Assembly: GCA_964345075.1 (NCBI GenBank)
Contig: CAYFPS010000009.1
Span: 62,001-126,000, forward strand
Direction of reading: 5' to 3'
DNA from: CAYFPS01 sp964345075
GTDB taxonomy: Bacteria > CAIWAD01
DNA length: 64,000 bases
The notes below the pieces were generated by a model, which was not told the DNA's origin, searched no databases, and was given only the letters and a program-made list of their open reading frames with translations. The position numbers and the translations under genes were made by a program. Of the stretch, positions 26,206 through 35,174 are shown one piece after another (positions within the stretch are counted from its first letter, which is position 1; every line of letters starts with the position of its first letter).

Positions 26206-28967
26206 GAGCTGGCTCCTGCAAATGCCTTGTCGACGATCATGTTCTGTTCAGCGCGATGTCTGCGTGATACACCGGTGGCGGTTGCGGCCGCCTCGCGGCG
26301 TGTGACACCCTTCAAGTCACCAAAGGGCCAGTGAGCCTTCAGCCAGACCCAGGCGCCCATGTTTTGCGGTTCTTCCTGCACCCAGACTTGCTCGGCCGTC
26401 TCCGGGAACCGGGCGAGAGCCTCCTCCAGCGCAAAGCGGGGAAGCGGCGCGACCTGCTCCAGACGAAGCAGCGCGATATCCTTGCGCTGGCTTTCCTCCA
26501 GCCTTGCCTTCAGCTCGTAATAAATCTTGCCCGAGCAGAGCAGCACTCGTGATACAAGCGCTGGATTCTCAACCGGGTCCACGATTACTTCCTGGAAGCG
26601 CGTCTCCGGACCGAAATCCTTAAGGGCGCTGACACAATCCGGATGCCTCAGCAGGCTCTTGGGTGTCATCACGATCAGCGGAATGCGGAAGGGTCGCTTC
26701 AACTGACGCCGCAACAAATGAAAGAACTGCGCGGGCGTGGTCACATTGGCCACCTGCAGGTTCGTTCCCGCGGACAGCTGTAGAAAGCGCTCCATGCGTG
26801 CGCTGCTGTGTTCGTGTCCCTGCCCTTCATAACCATGTGGCAGCAGACAGACGATGCCCGAGTGCTGACCCCATTTTGTCTCACCGCAGCTGATAAACTG
26901 GTCAAAAATGATCTGCGCACCGTTGGCAAAATCCCCGAACTGCGCTTCCCACATGGTCAGGCCTTCCGGCCGCGCCACGCTGTAGCCATAATCGAAGCCC
27001 AGCACACCGTATTCGGTCAGCGGGCTGTTCAGCGCAGTAAAGCTTGCTTGCGAGGTGCTCAGATTGGACAGCGGCACATAGCGACCGGAGCCGTCAGAAT
27101 GCACCAGCGCCGCGTGGCGATGACTGAAGGTTCCGCGGATACTGTCCTGGCCGGATAGCCGGACGGGATGACCTTCCTCAAGAAGCGTCGCCCAGGCCAG
27201 ACTTTCACCCATGGCCCAGTCAAAGCCCTCTTCAGCCTTCAGCCGCTCGCGGCGACCGTCATAGATGCGTGTTGCCTTGGCAAAGAGCGGCAGGTCGCCG
27301 GGCAAATCGAGCATGCGTGATCCAATCCGCCTGAGCTCGTCCAGTTCGATGCCCGTAACCGGTGAAGGCTGTTGCAGATCTTCCGGGCGCGCGCGGCGAA
27401 TGCCCTTCCAGTCGCCTTCCAACTGGGTGCGGGCGGGAACGCGCTCGATCTCCGAGGCCATGGCCAGATGCTCTTCCATTTCTTCACGGAAGGAGCGCTC
27501 CAGTTCGCGGGCTTCCGTTTCCGACATGGCACCGGAATCAATCAACTTGCGGCGGTAAATCTCAAGCGGATCCGGGTGGCGGCTGATTTCCTTGTAAAGG
27601 AGCGGTTGGGTGAAGCGCGGCTCGTCACCTTCATTGTGCCCGTGCTTGCGGTAGCCCAGAATATCGATGAAGACGTCACGACCGAACTCCTGACGGAATT
27701 CCAATGCCAGACGAATAGCGTGAACGACCGCTTCCACATCATCGCCATTCACATGGAAAACCGGTGAAAGCGTGGTCTTGGCAATGTCCGTGCAATAGGT
27801 GCTGGAGCGGCCTTCGCGATAGCCCGTGGTGAAGCCCACCTGATTGTTCAGCACCACATGAATGGTGCCTCCGGTGCGATAACCCTTGAGGCGCGACATC
27901 TGCAGCACTTCGTAGACAACGCCTTGCGTGGCGATGGCAGCATCACCGTGGATCAGAATCGGCGCGATCGCCTTTTCCTCACCCTGATAGCGTTTGATCA
28001 GCTTGGCATGGGTGATGCCTTCCACAACCGGATCTACAGCCTCAAGATGACTGGGATTGGGAGCCAGATTAACATGGACGCGCTTGCCGCCCGGCAGCAT
28101 GCGATCGACGCTGAAACCGAGGTGATACTTCACATCGTTGGTGAAATCGACATCCTCGTAATCCACATCACCGAACTCGCTGAACAGCTGCTCGAGGGGC
28201 TTGTCAAGAATGTTGGCGAGCACATTCAGGCGCCCGCGATGGGGCATGCCGATCACGAACTCGCGAATACCCAGCTCGGCACCGGTTCCAAGAATTGCGT
28301 CGAGCGCCGGAATGACCGTATCCACACCCTCAATCGAAAAGCGCTTCTGCCCGACAAAGCGGGTGTGGAGCAGCTTCTCAAGCAGGACCGTGCGGATCAG
28401 CATGCGATAGATGTGTCGACGCTCTTCCGGGGAATAGTGGCTCTGGTTGCGGCCCCTTTCCACGCGCTCCTGCAGCCACTTGACAACCATCGGATGACGG
28501 ATAAAGCGGTATTCCACGCCCACCGACTGGCAGTAGGTCTCCTCCAGCATGGCGATGATTTCACGCAGCCGGGCGCCGGGCATGCCGACTTCCGATCCGG
28601 CCTGAAAAGAGCGGTCCAGGTCGCTTTCATCCAGCCCGAAGGTTTCGAGTTTGGGTTCAGGAAAATAGCGGCGGCGATCGCGCACCGGGTTCGTTCTGGT
28701 GAAAAGGTGGCCACGCAGGCGATAGCCTTCAATCAGCTCGAGCACTTTGAGCTCACGCTCGAAATCTTCGCGCACGCGGCGTACGGGTTCGGCACACTGC
28801 TCACCGGCTGCAGGCTGGGCCTGACCAGGCGCCGTACGCGCAAATTCAAAGCCCTCAAAGAAGTGTCGCCAGTCGGCTGAGAGCGACTGAGGATTCTCAA
28901 GAAACTGCCGGTACTGGGCGTCCAGCACCGCCGGTTCCATCTGATGCAGCCAGCTTTGTTCGGACAT
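26202..28967 (-). CDS. odhA: 2-oxoglutarate dehydrogenase E1
   Basis: This 921-residue, thiamine-diphosphate-dependent decarboxylase has normal length. The N-terminal peptide (LHQMEPAVLDAQYRQFLENPQSLSADW) is typical and binds E2. The ThDP site is seen in GMPHRGRLNVLANI (about 240) and the GDAAIATQGVVYEV to LNNQVGFTT stretch (about 335-375), then ILGYRKHGHNEGDEP. The transketolase-type C-terminal half includes FDYGYSVARPEGLTMWEAQFGDFANGAQI (about 650). It starts the odhA-odhB-lpdA operon and turns 2-oxoglutarate into succinyl-lipoyl-E2. Confidence 0.96.
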   Translation of the reverse strand: MSEQSWLHQMEPAVLDAQYRQFLENPQSLSADWRHFFEGFEFARTAPGQAQPAAGEQCAEPVRRVREDFERELKVLELIEGYRLRGHLFTRTNPVRDRRRYFPEPKLETFGLDESDLDRSFQAGSEVGMPGARLREIIAMLEETYCQSVGVEYRFIRHPMVVKWLQERVERGRNQSHYSPEERRHIYRMLIRTVLLEKLLHTRFVGQKRFSIEGVDTVIPALDAILGTGAELGIREFVIGMPHRGRLNVLANILDKPLEQLFSEFGDVDYEDVDFTNDVKYHLGFSVDRMLPGGKRVHVNLAPNPSHLEAVDPVVEGITHAKLIKRYQGEEKAIAPILIHGDAAIATQGVVYEVLQMSRLKGYRTGGTIHVVLNNQVGFTTGYREGRSSTYCTDIAKTTLSPVFHVNGDDVEAVVHAIRLALEFRQEFGRDVFIDILGYRKHGHNEGDEPRFTQPLLYKEISRHPDPLEIYRRKLIDSGAMSETEARELERSFREEMEEHLAMASEIERVPARTQLEGDWKGIRRARPEDLQQPSPVTGIELDELRRIGSRMLDLPGDLPLFAKATRIYDGRRERLKAEEGFDWAMGESLAWATLLEEGHPVRLSGQDSIRGTFSHRHAALVHSDGSGRYVPLSNLSTSQASFTALNSPLTEYGVLGFDYGYSVARPEGLTMWEAQFGDFANGAQIIFDQFISCGETKWGQHSGIVCLLPHGYEGQGHEHSSARMERFLQLSAGTNLQVANVTTPAQFFHLLRRQLKRPFRIPLIVMTPKSLLRHPDCVSALKDFGPETRFQEVIVDPVENPALVSRVLLCSGKIYYELKARLEESQRKDIALLRLEQVAPLPRFALEEALARFPETAEQVWVQEEPQNMGAWVWLKAHWPFGDLKGVTRREAAATATGVSRRHRAEQNMIVDKAFAGASS

Positions 28968-29113
28968 TGACTTTGGTTTTCACCCCTTTGATTCGCCAAG
29001 CCGTTCAAGTTAGCATAACCAAACATCAGATGTTCGACTTGCCGGGGCCAGATCATGGGTTTGTCGGCCTGCTCAGGGCTGGCTATCTTGGGCCATCAAA
29101 AGAGGAAACAGGC

Positions 29114-30361
29114 ATGCCCCTGAACATACACAGCGAGATTGCACCACTTAAGACGGTGATCGTGCACCAGCCGGGTTTCGAGCACCGCAAGACCGTGCCC
29201 TGGAACAAGGATGCACTGCTTTTTGATGACCTGATCGATCTGGATGCCGCCAGACAGGAACACAAGGATTTCAGCCTGCTTTTGGCGCAGCACGGGGTGG
29301 AAGTCCTTTTCCTGCTTGACCTTTTGAAGGATATCTGTCTGGATCGTGATACACGCGAAAAGGTGTACACGGAGATTCTGCCAGAGCGCGTGCAGGGAAA
29401 AATCGACTTTGACGACCTGCAACCCTGGCATCTGGTTCATGGCTACCCAGAGCACACCTTGCTGAGCGTGCGCAGTCTGCTGCGGCCCTTGCCAAACCTG
29501 TATTTCATGCGCGATCCCGCCTTTGCCGTACCAGGCGCGATGATCATCAGCCACCCTTTTTGGCCCGCGCGCAAAATTGAAAGCCGCTTGATGCGCGCGA
29601 TTTTCCGCTATCATCCCCGCTTTGAGGGGATGAAGGTCTGGGACGGGCTGCTCGATCTGCCGGGCGCGCATGTTGAAGGCGGAGACGTGCTGGTGGCCGA
29701 TAGCGAGACCTTGCTGGTAGGCATCAGTGAGCGCACCAACGAGGCCGGTGCCGATGCGCTGGCAGACTGGCTCTTTGCCAATACACCGATTAGGCGCGTG
29801 CTCAAGATCTGGCTGCCGGCCAAGCGCGAATTCATGCATCTGGATACGGTCATGACCTTTGTGGATCACCAGCGTATCCTGACCATGCCCTATCTGTGGG
29901 ACCGATGCGACCTGTATGCTGACATAGCAGAAAACGCCATGCTGTTATGTGAGCGACTCGGGCATGCCTACACAGGTCCATTGCCTGAGGAGTTACGGGC
30001 GGGAACACGACTCGAAATCAGGGAACGTGGCGGAAAAATCACCCATTACGAACGAGTAATCGAAGGCATGAGTGAATGCGGCTTGATTAATCCAGACTGG
30101 ACAGTAACCGTAGCAGGGGCCTATCAGCATCATGCAAATCCAGAAGAGCATGTGGTTGAAGCTTTGCGCGAACAATGGAATGATGCGGCAAACAGTTTTG
30201 CGCTAAAGGCTGGTCAGGTTTTGTGTTACGACCGCAATATCGGCACTCTGCGCGCTCTGGAAGAGGCACATGTAGAGGTTGTTCGCTTTGCCGGAAGTGA
30301 TCTTGTGCGTGGCAGGGGTGGTGCGCGTTGCATGACTTGTCCAATTCATAGAGAAAGTTGA
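29114..30361 (+). CDS. arcA: Arginine deiminase
   Basis: Start ATG at 29114 (AGAGGA upstream), 415 residues. Guanidino-modifying enzyme motifs are in order: NLYFMRDPAF (catalytic Asp, about 135), HVEGGDVLVAD (Glu, about 193), GISERTNEAG, FMHLDTVMTFV (His, about 240), and the catalytic Cys near the end in RGGARCMTCPI. It hydrolyses arginine to citrulline and ammonia. The ornithine carbamoyltransferase and carbamate kinase genes that usually accompany it are not next to it. It is divergent from odhA, with about 146 bp between starts. Confidence 0.92.
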   Translation: MPLNIHSEIAPLKTVIVHQPGFEHRKTVPWNKDALLFDDLIDLDAARQEHKDFSLLLAQHGVEVLFLLDLLKDICLDRDTREKVYTEILPERVQGKIDFDDLQPWHLVHGYPEHTLLSVRSLLRPLPNLYFMRDPAFAVPGAMIISHPFWPARKIESRLMRAIFRYHPRFEGMKVWDGLLDLPGAHVEGGDVLVADSETLLVGISERTNEAGADALADWLFANTPIRRVLKIWLPAKREFMHLDTVMTFVDHQRILTMPYLWDRCDLYADIAENAMLLCERLGHAYTGPLPEELRAGTRLEIRERGGKITHYERVIEGMSECGLINPDWTVTVAGAYQHHANPEEHVVEALREQWNDAANSFALKAGQVLCYDRNIGTLRALEEAHVEVVRFAGSDLVRGRGGARCMTCPIHRES

Positions 30362-30448
30362 TTATCTGTTGATAGGTTTTGCATGTGTTGATCTGATTTT
30401 TCTAATTGTGCAGGTGCGAATTGGCATTGCAAAGCTAACAAGGAGAGC

Positions 30449-30664
30449 ATGATGCTTAAGATCGACAAAGGCATTCCCTATCCGGGTCGTCGCGTGGGCC
30501 GTTACCCCTGGCACGAGATGGAAGTTGGTGACAGCGTGTTTTTTGATGACAGCTACAAAGTGAGCACCGTTCGTCAGAGCAGCTACAACCATGGCCGCAA
30601 GCATGGCAAGAAGTTCGGCTATTCCAAGGTTCAGGGCGGCTTCCGCATCTGGCGCATTGCCTAG
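30449..30664 (+). CDS. Small conserved-looking basic protein (71 aa)
   Basis: The protein starts MMLKIDKGIPYPGRRVGRY and contains the pattern YPWHEMEVGDSVFF and an end IWRIA. Similar short proteins with a basic 'KGIP-P-R' start, 'YP--EMEVGDSF' core and 'RVWR' end are known from phages and proteobacteria, where the function is unsettled. AGGAG lies 3 to 6 nt before either of two adjacent ATGs (30449, 30452). A terminator follows at once, so it is a single-gene unit. The many Arg, Lys and Tyr residues would suit nucleic-acid binding; that is inference. Confidence 0.7.
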   Translation: MMLKIDKGIPYPGRRVGRYPWHEMEVGDSVFFDDSYKVSTVRQSSYNHGRKHGKKFGYSKVQGGFRIWRIA

Positions 30665-30683
30665 CTTCAGACAGCTATGAATA

Positions 30684-30712
30684 AAAAGGCCCCTTTTCAG
30701 GGGCCTTTTTTG
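30684..30712. terminator. Bidirectional terminator
   Basis: AAAAAGGCCCC and GGGGCCTTTTTT form a stem around TTTTCA, with A- and T-tracts on both sides. It serves the small gene before it (+) and the HIT gene after it (-). Confidence 0.88.
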
Positions 30713-30773
30713 TTGGCTTTATGGGAAATGTCGCGCAGGCTGGACGATTTTGGGGAAGTGAGTTCCCGACTGA

Positions 30774-30863
30774 GTTCCCGACGGCGAAAAGCCAATCCGT
30801 CAAGCCTGCTGGACAGTTTGGCGATTCGCTGTTCCCGACAGCAAAAAGCCAATCCGTCAAGCC
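30774..30863. repeat. Pair of 33-bp direct repeats
   Basis: Copies at 30774-30806 and 30831-30863 differ at two of 33 positions (GTTCCCGACGGCGAAAAGCC and continuing AATCCGTCAAGCC). A further short GAGTTCCCGAC unit lies just before the first copy. No coding content or hairpin is evident; it looks like a small local duplication between the terminator and the HIT gene. Confidence 0.7.
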
Positions 30864-30873
30864 CGGCTTGCAT

Positions 30874-31236
30874 TCATCCCGCCTGAATCATTCGCCCCAG
30901 CTTCTTTCCGCCGAAAATATGCACATGAAAGTGCGGGACTTCCTGACCGCCTTCACGACCATGATTGGCCAGAATGCGGTAGCCGGGTTCCGCCAGTCCC
31001 AGTTGGCGCGCAACTTCACCTACAGCGCGAAAGAAGCCGGCGATCTCCTCCGGATCCGCACTTCTGCTGAAATCATCCATGCTGAGATAAGCGCCTTTGG
31101 GAATGACCAGTACATGAACGGGCGCCTGTGGGTTGATGTCGTGAAAGGCCAGCGCAAAATCGTCCTCGTAGACTTTCTTGCAGGGAATTTCCTCGCGCAG
31201 AATGCGTGCAAAGATGTTGCTGGAATCATAAGCCAT
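30874..31236 (-). CDS. HIT-family nucleotide-binding protein (HINT type)
   Basis: This 120-residue protein starts FARILREEIPCKKVYEDD and contains the histidine triad in PHFHVHIFGGK near the end. HINT proteins hydrolyse adenosine phosphoramidates and similar nucleotide conjugates in the cytoplasm. The ATG has GAGAAGAG before it. It lies 19 bp downstream of a small membrane-anchored gene on the same strand. Substrate not predictable from sequence. Confidence 0.92.
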   Translation of the reverse strand: MAYDSSNIFARILREEIPCKKVYEDDFALAFHDINPQAPVHVLVIPKGAYLSMDDFSRSADPEEIAGFFRAVGEVARQLGLAEPGYRILANHGREGGQEVPHFHVHIFGGKKLGRMIQAG

Positions 31237-31255
31237 GGCTCTTCTCCTTGGGCTC

Positions 31256-31639
31256 TCAGCGTGTGACAGGTTTTTTCGTCAAGTAGACTGTGCCATCCAG
31301 GGCCACCCGTCTGAAACTCAGGCGACTGTCAGACAGGGCAAGCACTTCGGCTTCTCCATCACTCAGGGCGCCTCGCCTTGACAGCGAATCGATCAGCTCC
31401 CCTGGGCCGACAAGTTCGGCCGATTGCCACAGGGTACTGTCAAATGCAAAAGCGATCTCAGCAAGTGGGGCGGGAGCTTTTGCTTCCATCCCCGCCTTCG
31501 GCGCTGCCACCTTCAGCCCGTGGCTTTTCCAGACAAGTGCAAAGGCAATGAGAATCAGCAGCAGGACACCCTCGCGGCGGCGGCGCTTCCAGAAGCCCGG
31601 GCGATTATCAAATCTGCGGCTAAGTCGTGGAGGTGGCAT
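31256..31639 (-). CDS. Small membrane-anchored protein of unknown function
   Basis: The protein has 127 residues from the ATG at 31639 (a TTG at 31654 is also possible). It has a basic start (PPPRLSRRFDNRPGFWKRRRR), one membrane segment (GVLLLILIAFALVW, about residues 25-40) and an outside domain of about 85 residues without known motifs (includes LIDSLSRRGALSDGEAEVLA). It could be a signal-anchored periplasmic protein. It lies between tRNA-Gly and the HIT gene, possibly one transcript. Confidence 0.6.
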   Translation of the reverse strand: MPPPRLSRRFDNRPGFWKRRRREGVLLLILIAFALVWKSHGLKVAAPKAGMEAKAPAPLAEIAFAFDSTLWQSAELVGPGELIDSLSRRGALSDGEAEVLALSDSRLSFRRVALDGTVYLTKKPVTR

Positions 31640-31668
31640 CGGGACCCTGAACAATGGTCACAGGTCAA

Positions 31669-31741
31669 AGCGAGCGACGGGGTTCGAACCCGCGACAACC
31701 AGCTTGGGAAGCTGGCACTCTACCAACTGAGTTACGCTCGC
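31669..31741 (-). tRNA. tRNA-Gly (anticodon CCC)
   Basis: The 73-base cloverleaf reads GCGAGCG (acceptor), a D arm with AGTTGGTAGAG, an anticodon stem CCAGC/GCTGG around loop TTCCCAA (anticodon CCC), and the T arm GCGGGTTCGAACCCCGT, closing with CGCTCGC. No CCA is encoded. It reads the glycine codon GGG. Confidence 0.93.
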
Positions 31742-31752
31742 AAGAACGGTCG

Positions 31753-31780
31753 AATGTAACAAGTGGCCCTTGCATCACAA
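31753..31780 (-). promoter_or_regulatory. Possible promoter of tRNA-Gly
   Basis: On the minus strand TTGTGA (31780-31775) and TACATT (31758-31753) are 16 bp apart, about 12 bp before the tRNA 5' end. Confidence 0.4.
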
Positions 31781-32617
31781 GATCTTCGCCCTCCTTGAAT
31801 GCGCCGCCAGCAGGGCCCGTCCCGTAACGGCCGAAAGCACCAGCAGGCCACCGAAAATGCCAGGCAAGCCCGGCACCTCGCCAAGGATCAGGGCGACCCA
31901 GAGTGGATTGAGCACGGGTTCAATGGCAGCGAAGAGCACGGCCGTAACCGCGCTCACCCCCTTGACGCCACCGGCATAGCAGGCATAGCCCAGTCCGAAC
32001 TGCACAACACCCAGGACAATCAGCGGCAGCCAGTCAGCACTGGCAACGGGACTTTTCACCCAGATCGGCGCCAGCAGCAGAGCCGCGAGCAAATTGCCCA
32101 GAATCACGATGCGCAGTGGATCCGACTGTGCTTCCCGGCGCAGCAGCAGAATCGTGCCGGCGAAACTAAGGCCTGCCCCCAGCGCCAGCAGGTTGGCCAC
32201 AATGGCGTTTCCATCCAGACGATCAAAAAACAGCAGCAGCAGTCCGCCCAGAGTTCCTGCCGTAGCCCACAGATCACGGCGCTCAAGTTTTTCGCCAAGG
32301 AAAACAGCCGAGAGGGCGATCACATAGATCGGGGCCGTGTACTGCAAAAGGATGGCATTGGCCGCAGTGCCCAGACGGGTGGCAGAAACAAAACAGACCG
32401 TATTTACGGCAAAACTGAAAGCCCCCAGCCAGGTCCAGCGACTGGCCTTCAGGTCCAGCTTGAAGCGGCGCAAGGCCAAAAGGAAAAGCGCTGCAATCAG
32501 ACTACGCCAGCCCGCCAGGGCAGGTCCGGTAAGATCAACTTCCTTGATCAGCCAGCCGCCCGTACTCCAGAAAAGATTAGCGGCCAGCAGCAAGCCAAGC
32601 GGCGAGAGTCCCTTCAC
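31775..32617 (-). CDS. EamA/DMT-family transporter
   Basis: The GTG at 32617 overlaps the amylase stop by 4 nt (GTGA), giving 280 residues; a longer frame to 32659 would overlap more. About ten membrane segments in two EamA repeats (first GLLLAANLFWSTGGWLIKE, second LGAGLSFAGTILLLRREAQ) and the motif GEKLERRDLWATAGTLGGLLLL after the first repeat fit drug/metabolite exporters. The substrate is unknown. It is coupled to a secreted alpha-amylase. Confidence 0.88.
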   Translation of the reverse strand: MKGLSPLGLLLAANLFWSTGGWLIKEVDLTGPALAGWRSLIAALFLLALRRFKLDLKASRWTWLGAFSFAVNTVCFVSATRLGTAANAILLQYTAPIYVIALSAVFLGEKLERRDLWATAGTLGGLLLLFFDRLDGNAIVANLLALGAGLSFAGTILLLRREAQSDPLRIVILGNLLAALLLAPIWVKSPVASADWLPLIVLGVVQFGLGYACYAGGVKGVSAVTAVLFAAIEPVLNPLWVALILGEVPGLPGIFGGLLVLSAVTGRALLAAHSRRAKIL

Positions 32618-33984
32618 TTGACCCCGAGCAATTTGCCACGAAGGAAGGTGCCGTCCCATGGACCGGTGGTAAGCTGAATGAGGTCATCTCTGACGAGGAC
32701 TCTCTGGTCTTCGCTCACGTACCAATGGCGATCGGCCAGGTCATCACGACAGGTGATCGTGCGACTACGATCGCTCAAGTTGAATATGCCCAACAAGAAC
32801 TCACCATCGGACGCCATTCGCTCGAAGATCAGCGCGTGGGGATCATCGCCCACGGTACGCAGGATGCGCCAGCCGCCGTCGGCCGCGCAGCCCGTCTGCA
32901 GAAACTCTTCCCTTCTCCTGTGCATGTTCGTCAGGCGGTAGGTGTTGGCTATAGGAAAGTCCTCATAATCGATCAGTCGATTACTGAAAAAGTCACCCGT
33001 CCAGGGGATCTGGTCCTTGTCAAAAAAGCTCAAGCGGTGATTCAAGTCAGCCTCCTGCCCTGAATAAACCAGCGGCATACCCGGCAGCAGATAGCCCAGC
33101 ATTCTGAAAAGATCGGTGGCCTCGCCCAGCCTCTCCCGACTGGTACCGTTCCAGGAATTCTCATCATGATTGCTGATGAAGCTCATGCGCTGGGTTCCGG
33201 ACGGGTATCTTTCTGCATCTTCGGTCAGAATCTCATTAATGATGGCAGCCGGATACTTTCCGGCGTAGATATCGTTAAAGGCGTGATACAAATTCCAGTT
33301 GTAGCTCCCGTCGAACAGGGGGTGAAGGACTGGATCCTGCCACTCAGCCAGCATGAAGAGTTCCTTCTGCTGCCGTAATACGGGAATGGCGTACTCCCAG
33401 AACTCGAGCGGAACCATGCCGGCCACATCACAGCGGAAGCCATCAACGTCCGCCTCAAAAATCCAGTAGAGCATGTTCTCCAGCATCCAGTCCCAGAGTG
33501 GCCGCTTGTCATAATTGAAATCGACTACATCCGACCAATCCGGCACCGGTGATACAGCCTCGCCCTGTTCATTTCGCGTGAGCCATTCCGGGTGGGAGCG
33601 CACAATCGGGTTATCCCAGGCGCAGTGGTTGGCCACCCAGTCAAGGATCACAAACATGCCAAGTTCGTGGGCCCGCTCAACAAAGGCGCGCAGATCGGCT
33701 TCATTTCCCATATCCGGATTGACCGCACGGTAATCCCTCACACTGTATGGGCTTCCCATCACGCCCTTGCGCCGCTCGTGACCAATAGGATGAATCGGCA
33801 TCAGCCAGATGATGTCGAAGCCCATTTCATGCAGGCGGTCCAGAAAGGGAATGCAGGCCTTGATGGTGCCTTCAGGAGAGGCTTGTCTCACATTCAGCTC
33901 GTAAATCGTCGGATTGGCTGGAATCGCAAAGGCATGGCTGATTGCAAGAAGAGTCAGCAGGAGGGCAGTACGCAACATGTTCAT
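32614..33984 (-). CDS. Secreted GH13 alpha-amylase family enzyme
   Basis: The protein has 456 residues with a signal peptide (MLRTALLLTLLAISHAFA). The GH13 barrel motifs are present: region I DWVANHCAWDNP (about 115), region II with the nucleophile DGFRCDVAGM (about 190), region III acid LAEWQDP (about 225), and region IV FISNHDENSW (about 290). The extra PIHPIGHERRKGVMGSPYSVRDYRAVNPDMG stretch is usual. It should cleave alpha-1,4 glucans outside the cytoplasm. The chain is short, with no starch-binding module. It begins a two-gene unit with the EamA transporter. Confidence 0.92.
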   Translation of the reverse strand: MNMLRTALLLTLLAISHAFAIPANPTIYELNVRQASPEGTIKACIPFLDRLHEMGFDIIWLMPIHPIGHERRKGVMGSPYSVRDYRAVNPDMGNEADLRAFVERAHELGMFVILDWVANHCAWDNPIVRSHPEWLTRNEQGEAVSPVPDWSDVVDFNYDKRPLWDWMLENMLYWIFEADVDGFRCDVAGMVPLEFWEYAIPVLRQQKELFMLAEWQDPVLHPLFDGSYNWNLYHAFNDIYAGKYPAAIINEILTEDAERYPSGTQRMSFISNHDENSWNGTSRERLGEATDLFRMLGYLLPGMPLVYSGQEADLNHRLSFFDKDQIPWTGDFFSNRLIDYEDFPIANTYRLTNMHRRREEFLQTGCAADGGWRILRTVGDDPHALIFERMASDGEFLLGIFNLSDRSRTITCRDDLADRHWYVSEDQRVLVRDDLIQLTTGPWDGTFLRGKLLGVK

Positions 33985-33995
33985 CGGTTATCCTG

Positions 33996-35174
33996 TCAAT
34001 TAGATTGTCTGGCAAAGCGGTGATTGGGGCCTTCAGCCGGCAGCAGCTTCTCCAGCGCCTGCTCAAGCATTTCCAGTTCGTGCGCTCCGTTATAGGGTTG
34101 ATAGCTCACACGAATCAGGCTGCGATTGCGAAAGCCGATGACTGGAACTTCCACATTGTACTCGTGATACAAGGCTGCGTGAAGGCCTGCCTCGTCAAGG
34201 GCCGGCAGTTCAAAAGCCATCATTTGTAGTGGATGATCCGGCTGAACAAGGGGCTGCCATCCACGTTTGTCACACAGCTTGTGCAACCAGATTGAAAGCT
34301 CATCGCGCTTTTCAAGCGAACGCTGATCCCAGTTTGTGATACACCGAAATTCCAGCGCGGCTTCAAGCGAAAGAAAGGATGATGGATCACGGGTGCCGGG
34401 CCACTCCAGCTCACGCACAAGCCGACTCTCTCCTTCGTGCTGCGTACTTCCCCAGCTGATCACAAGTGGCTCGATCCACTCATGGTGTTCTTTGCGCAAA
34501 TAGAGGAAGCCCGTTCCCTTGGGACCCATCAGCCATTTGTGGGCATTGCCCGCGTATGCGTCTACGCCGCTCTTTTCCAGCTCAAGCGGCAGCTGACCGG
34601 GTCCGTGTGCTCCATCGACAAAAACAAAAAGGCCGTGCTCGCGGCCAAGAGCGGCCAGCTTTTCCATGGGAAGGAGCTGGGCGGTTGGACTGGTGATATG
34701 GCTGAAGTAGAGCACGCGTGTGGATGGGCCAATCGCTTTTCGAAAGCGATTGACAAGCTCATCATCACCGGGCAGCGGAAGTTCCAGCTCGATTTTCTTC
34801 AGCCTGAGGTCACGCCGCTTCGCTTCGGCCTCCCACGCTCTGTCACAGGCGCCGTACTCGTGATCGCAGCTGAGGATCTCGTCGCCCGCCTTCAGTGGAA
34901 GACTGCGCAGGACGATGTTCACGCCGGTTGTCGCATTGGGAATGAAAACCAGATCCGCAGATGTGCAGCCGGTAAAGTCCGCCATTCGGCTGCGCGCTTC
35001 CCTGAAAAGGTCGGGAGCGCGCCTCACCAGAAAATCAACCGGTTCGCGCTCCATCTCTCTGGCGATCCCGTCACGAGCATCCAGCACGCGCCTTGGACAA
35101 GCCCCGAAGCTGCCATGGTTGAGAAAGGCAATTTGCGGATCCAGATGGAAGGCTTCCCGCAGTTCACGATGCAT
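33996..35174 (-). CDS. Class V aminotransferase-fold PLP enzyme (isopenicillin-N-epimerase-like)
   Basis: The protein has 392 residues. The start FLNHGSFGACPRRVLDAR is typical of the isopenicillin N epimerase / cysteine desulfurase-like branch. NATTGVNIVLRSL binds the PLP phosphate (about 80), FVDGAHGPGQLPLE carries the Asp that contacts the pyridine nitrogen (about 180), and the Schiff-base Lys lies in GNAHKWLMGPKGTGFLY (about 208). Relatives act as epimerases, desulfurases or cysteine lyases; the substrate here is not clear. It overlaps the end of the methyltransferase gene. Confidence 0.85.
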   Translation of the reverse strand: MHRELREAFHLDPQIAFLNHGSFGACPRRVLDARDGIAREMEREPVDFLVRRAPDLFREARSRMADFTGCTSADLVFIPNATTGVNIVLRSLPLKAGDEILSCDHEYGACDRAWEAEAKRRDLRLKKIELELPLPGDDELVNRFRKAIGPSTRVLYFSHITSPTAQLLPMEKLAALGREHGLFVFVDGAHGPGQLPLELEKSGVDAYAGNAHKWLMGPKGTGFLYLRKEHHEWIEPLVISWGSTQHEGESRLVRELEWPGTRDPSSFLSLEAALEFRCITNWDQRSLEKRDELSIWLHKLCDKRGWQPLVQPDHPLQMMAFELPALDEAGLHAALYHEYNVEVPVIGFRNRSLIRVSYQPYNGAHELEMLEQALEKLLPAEGPNHRFARQSN

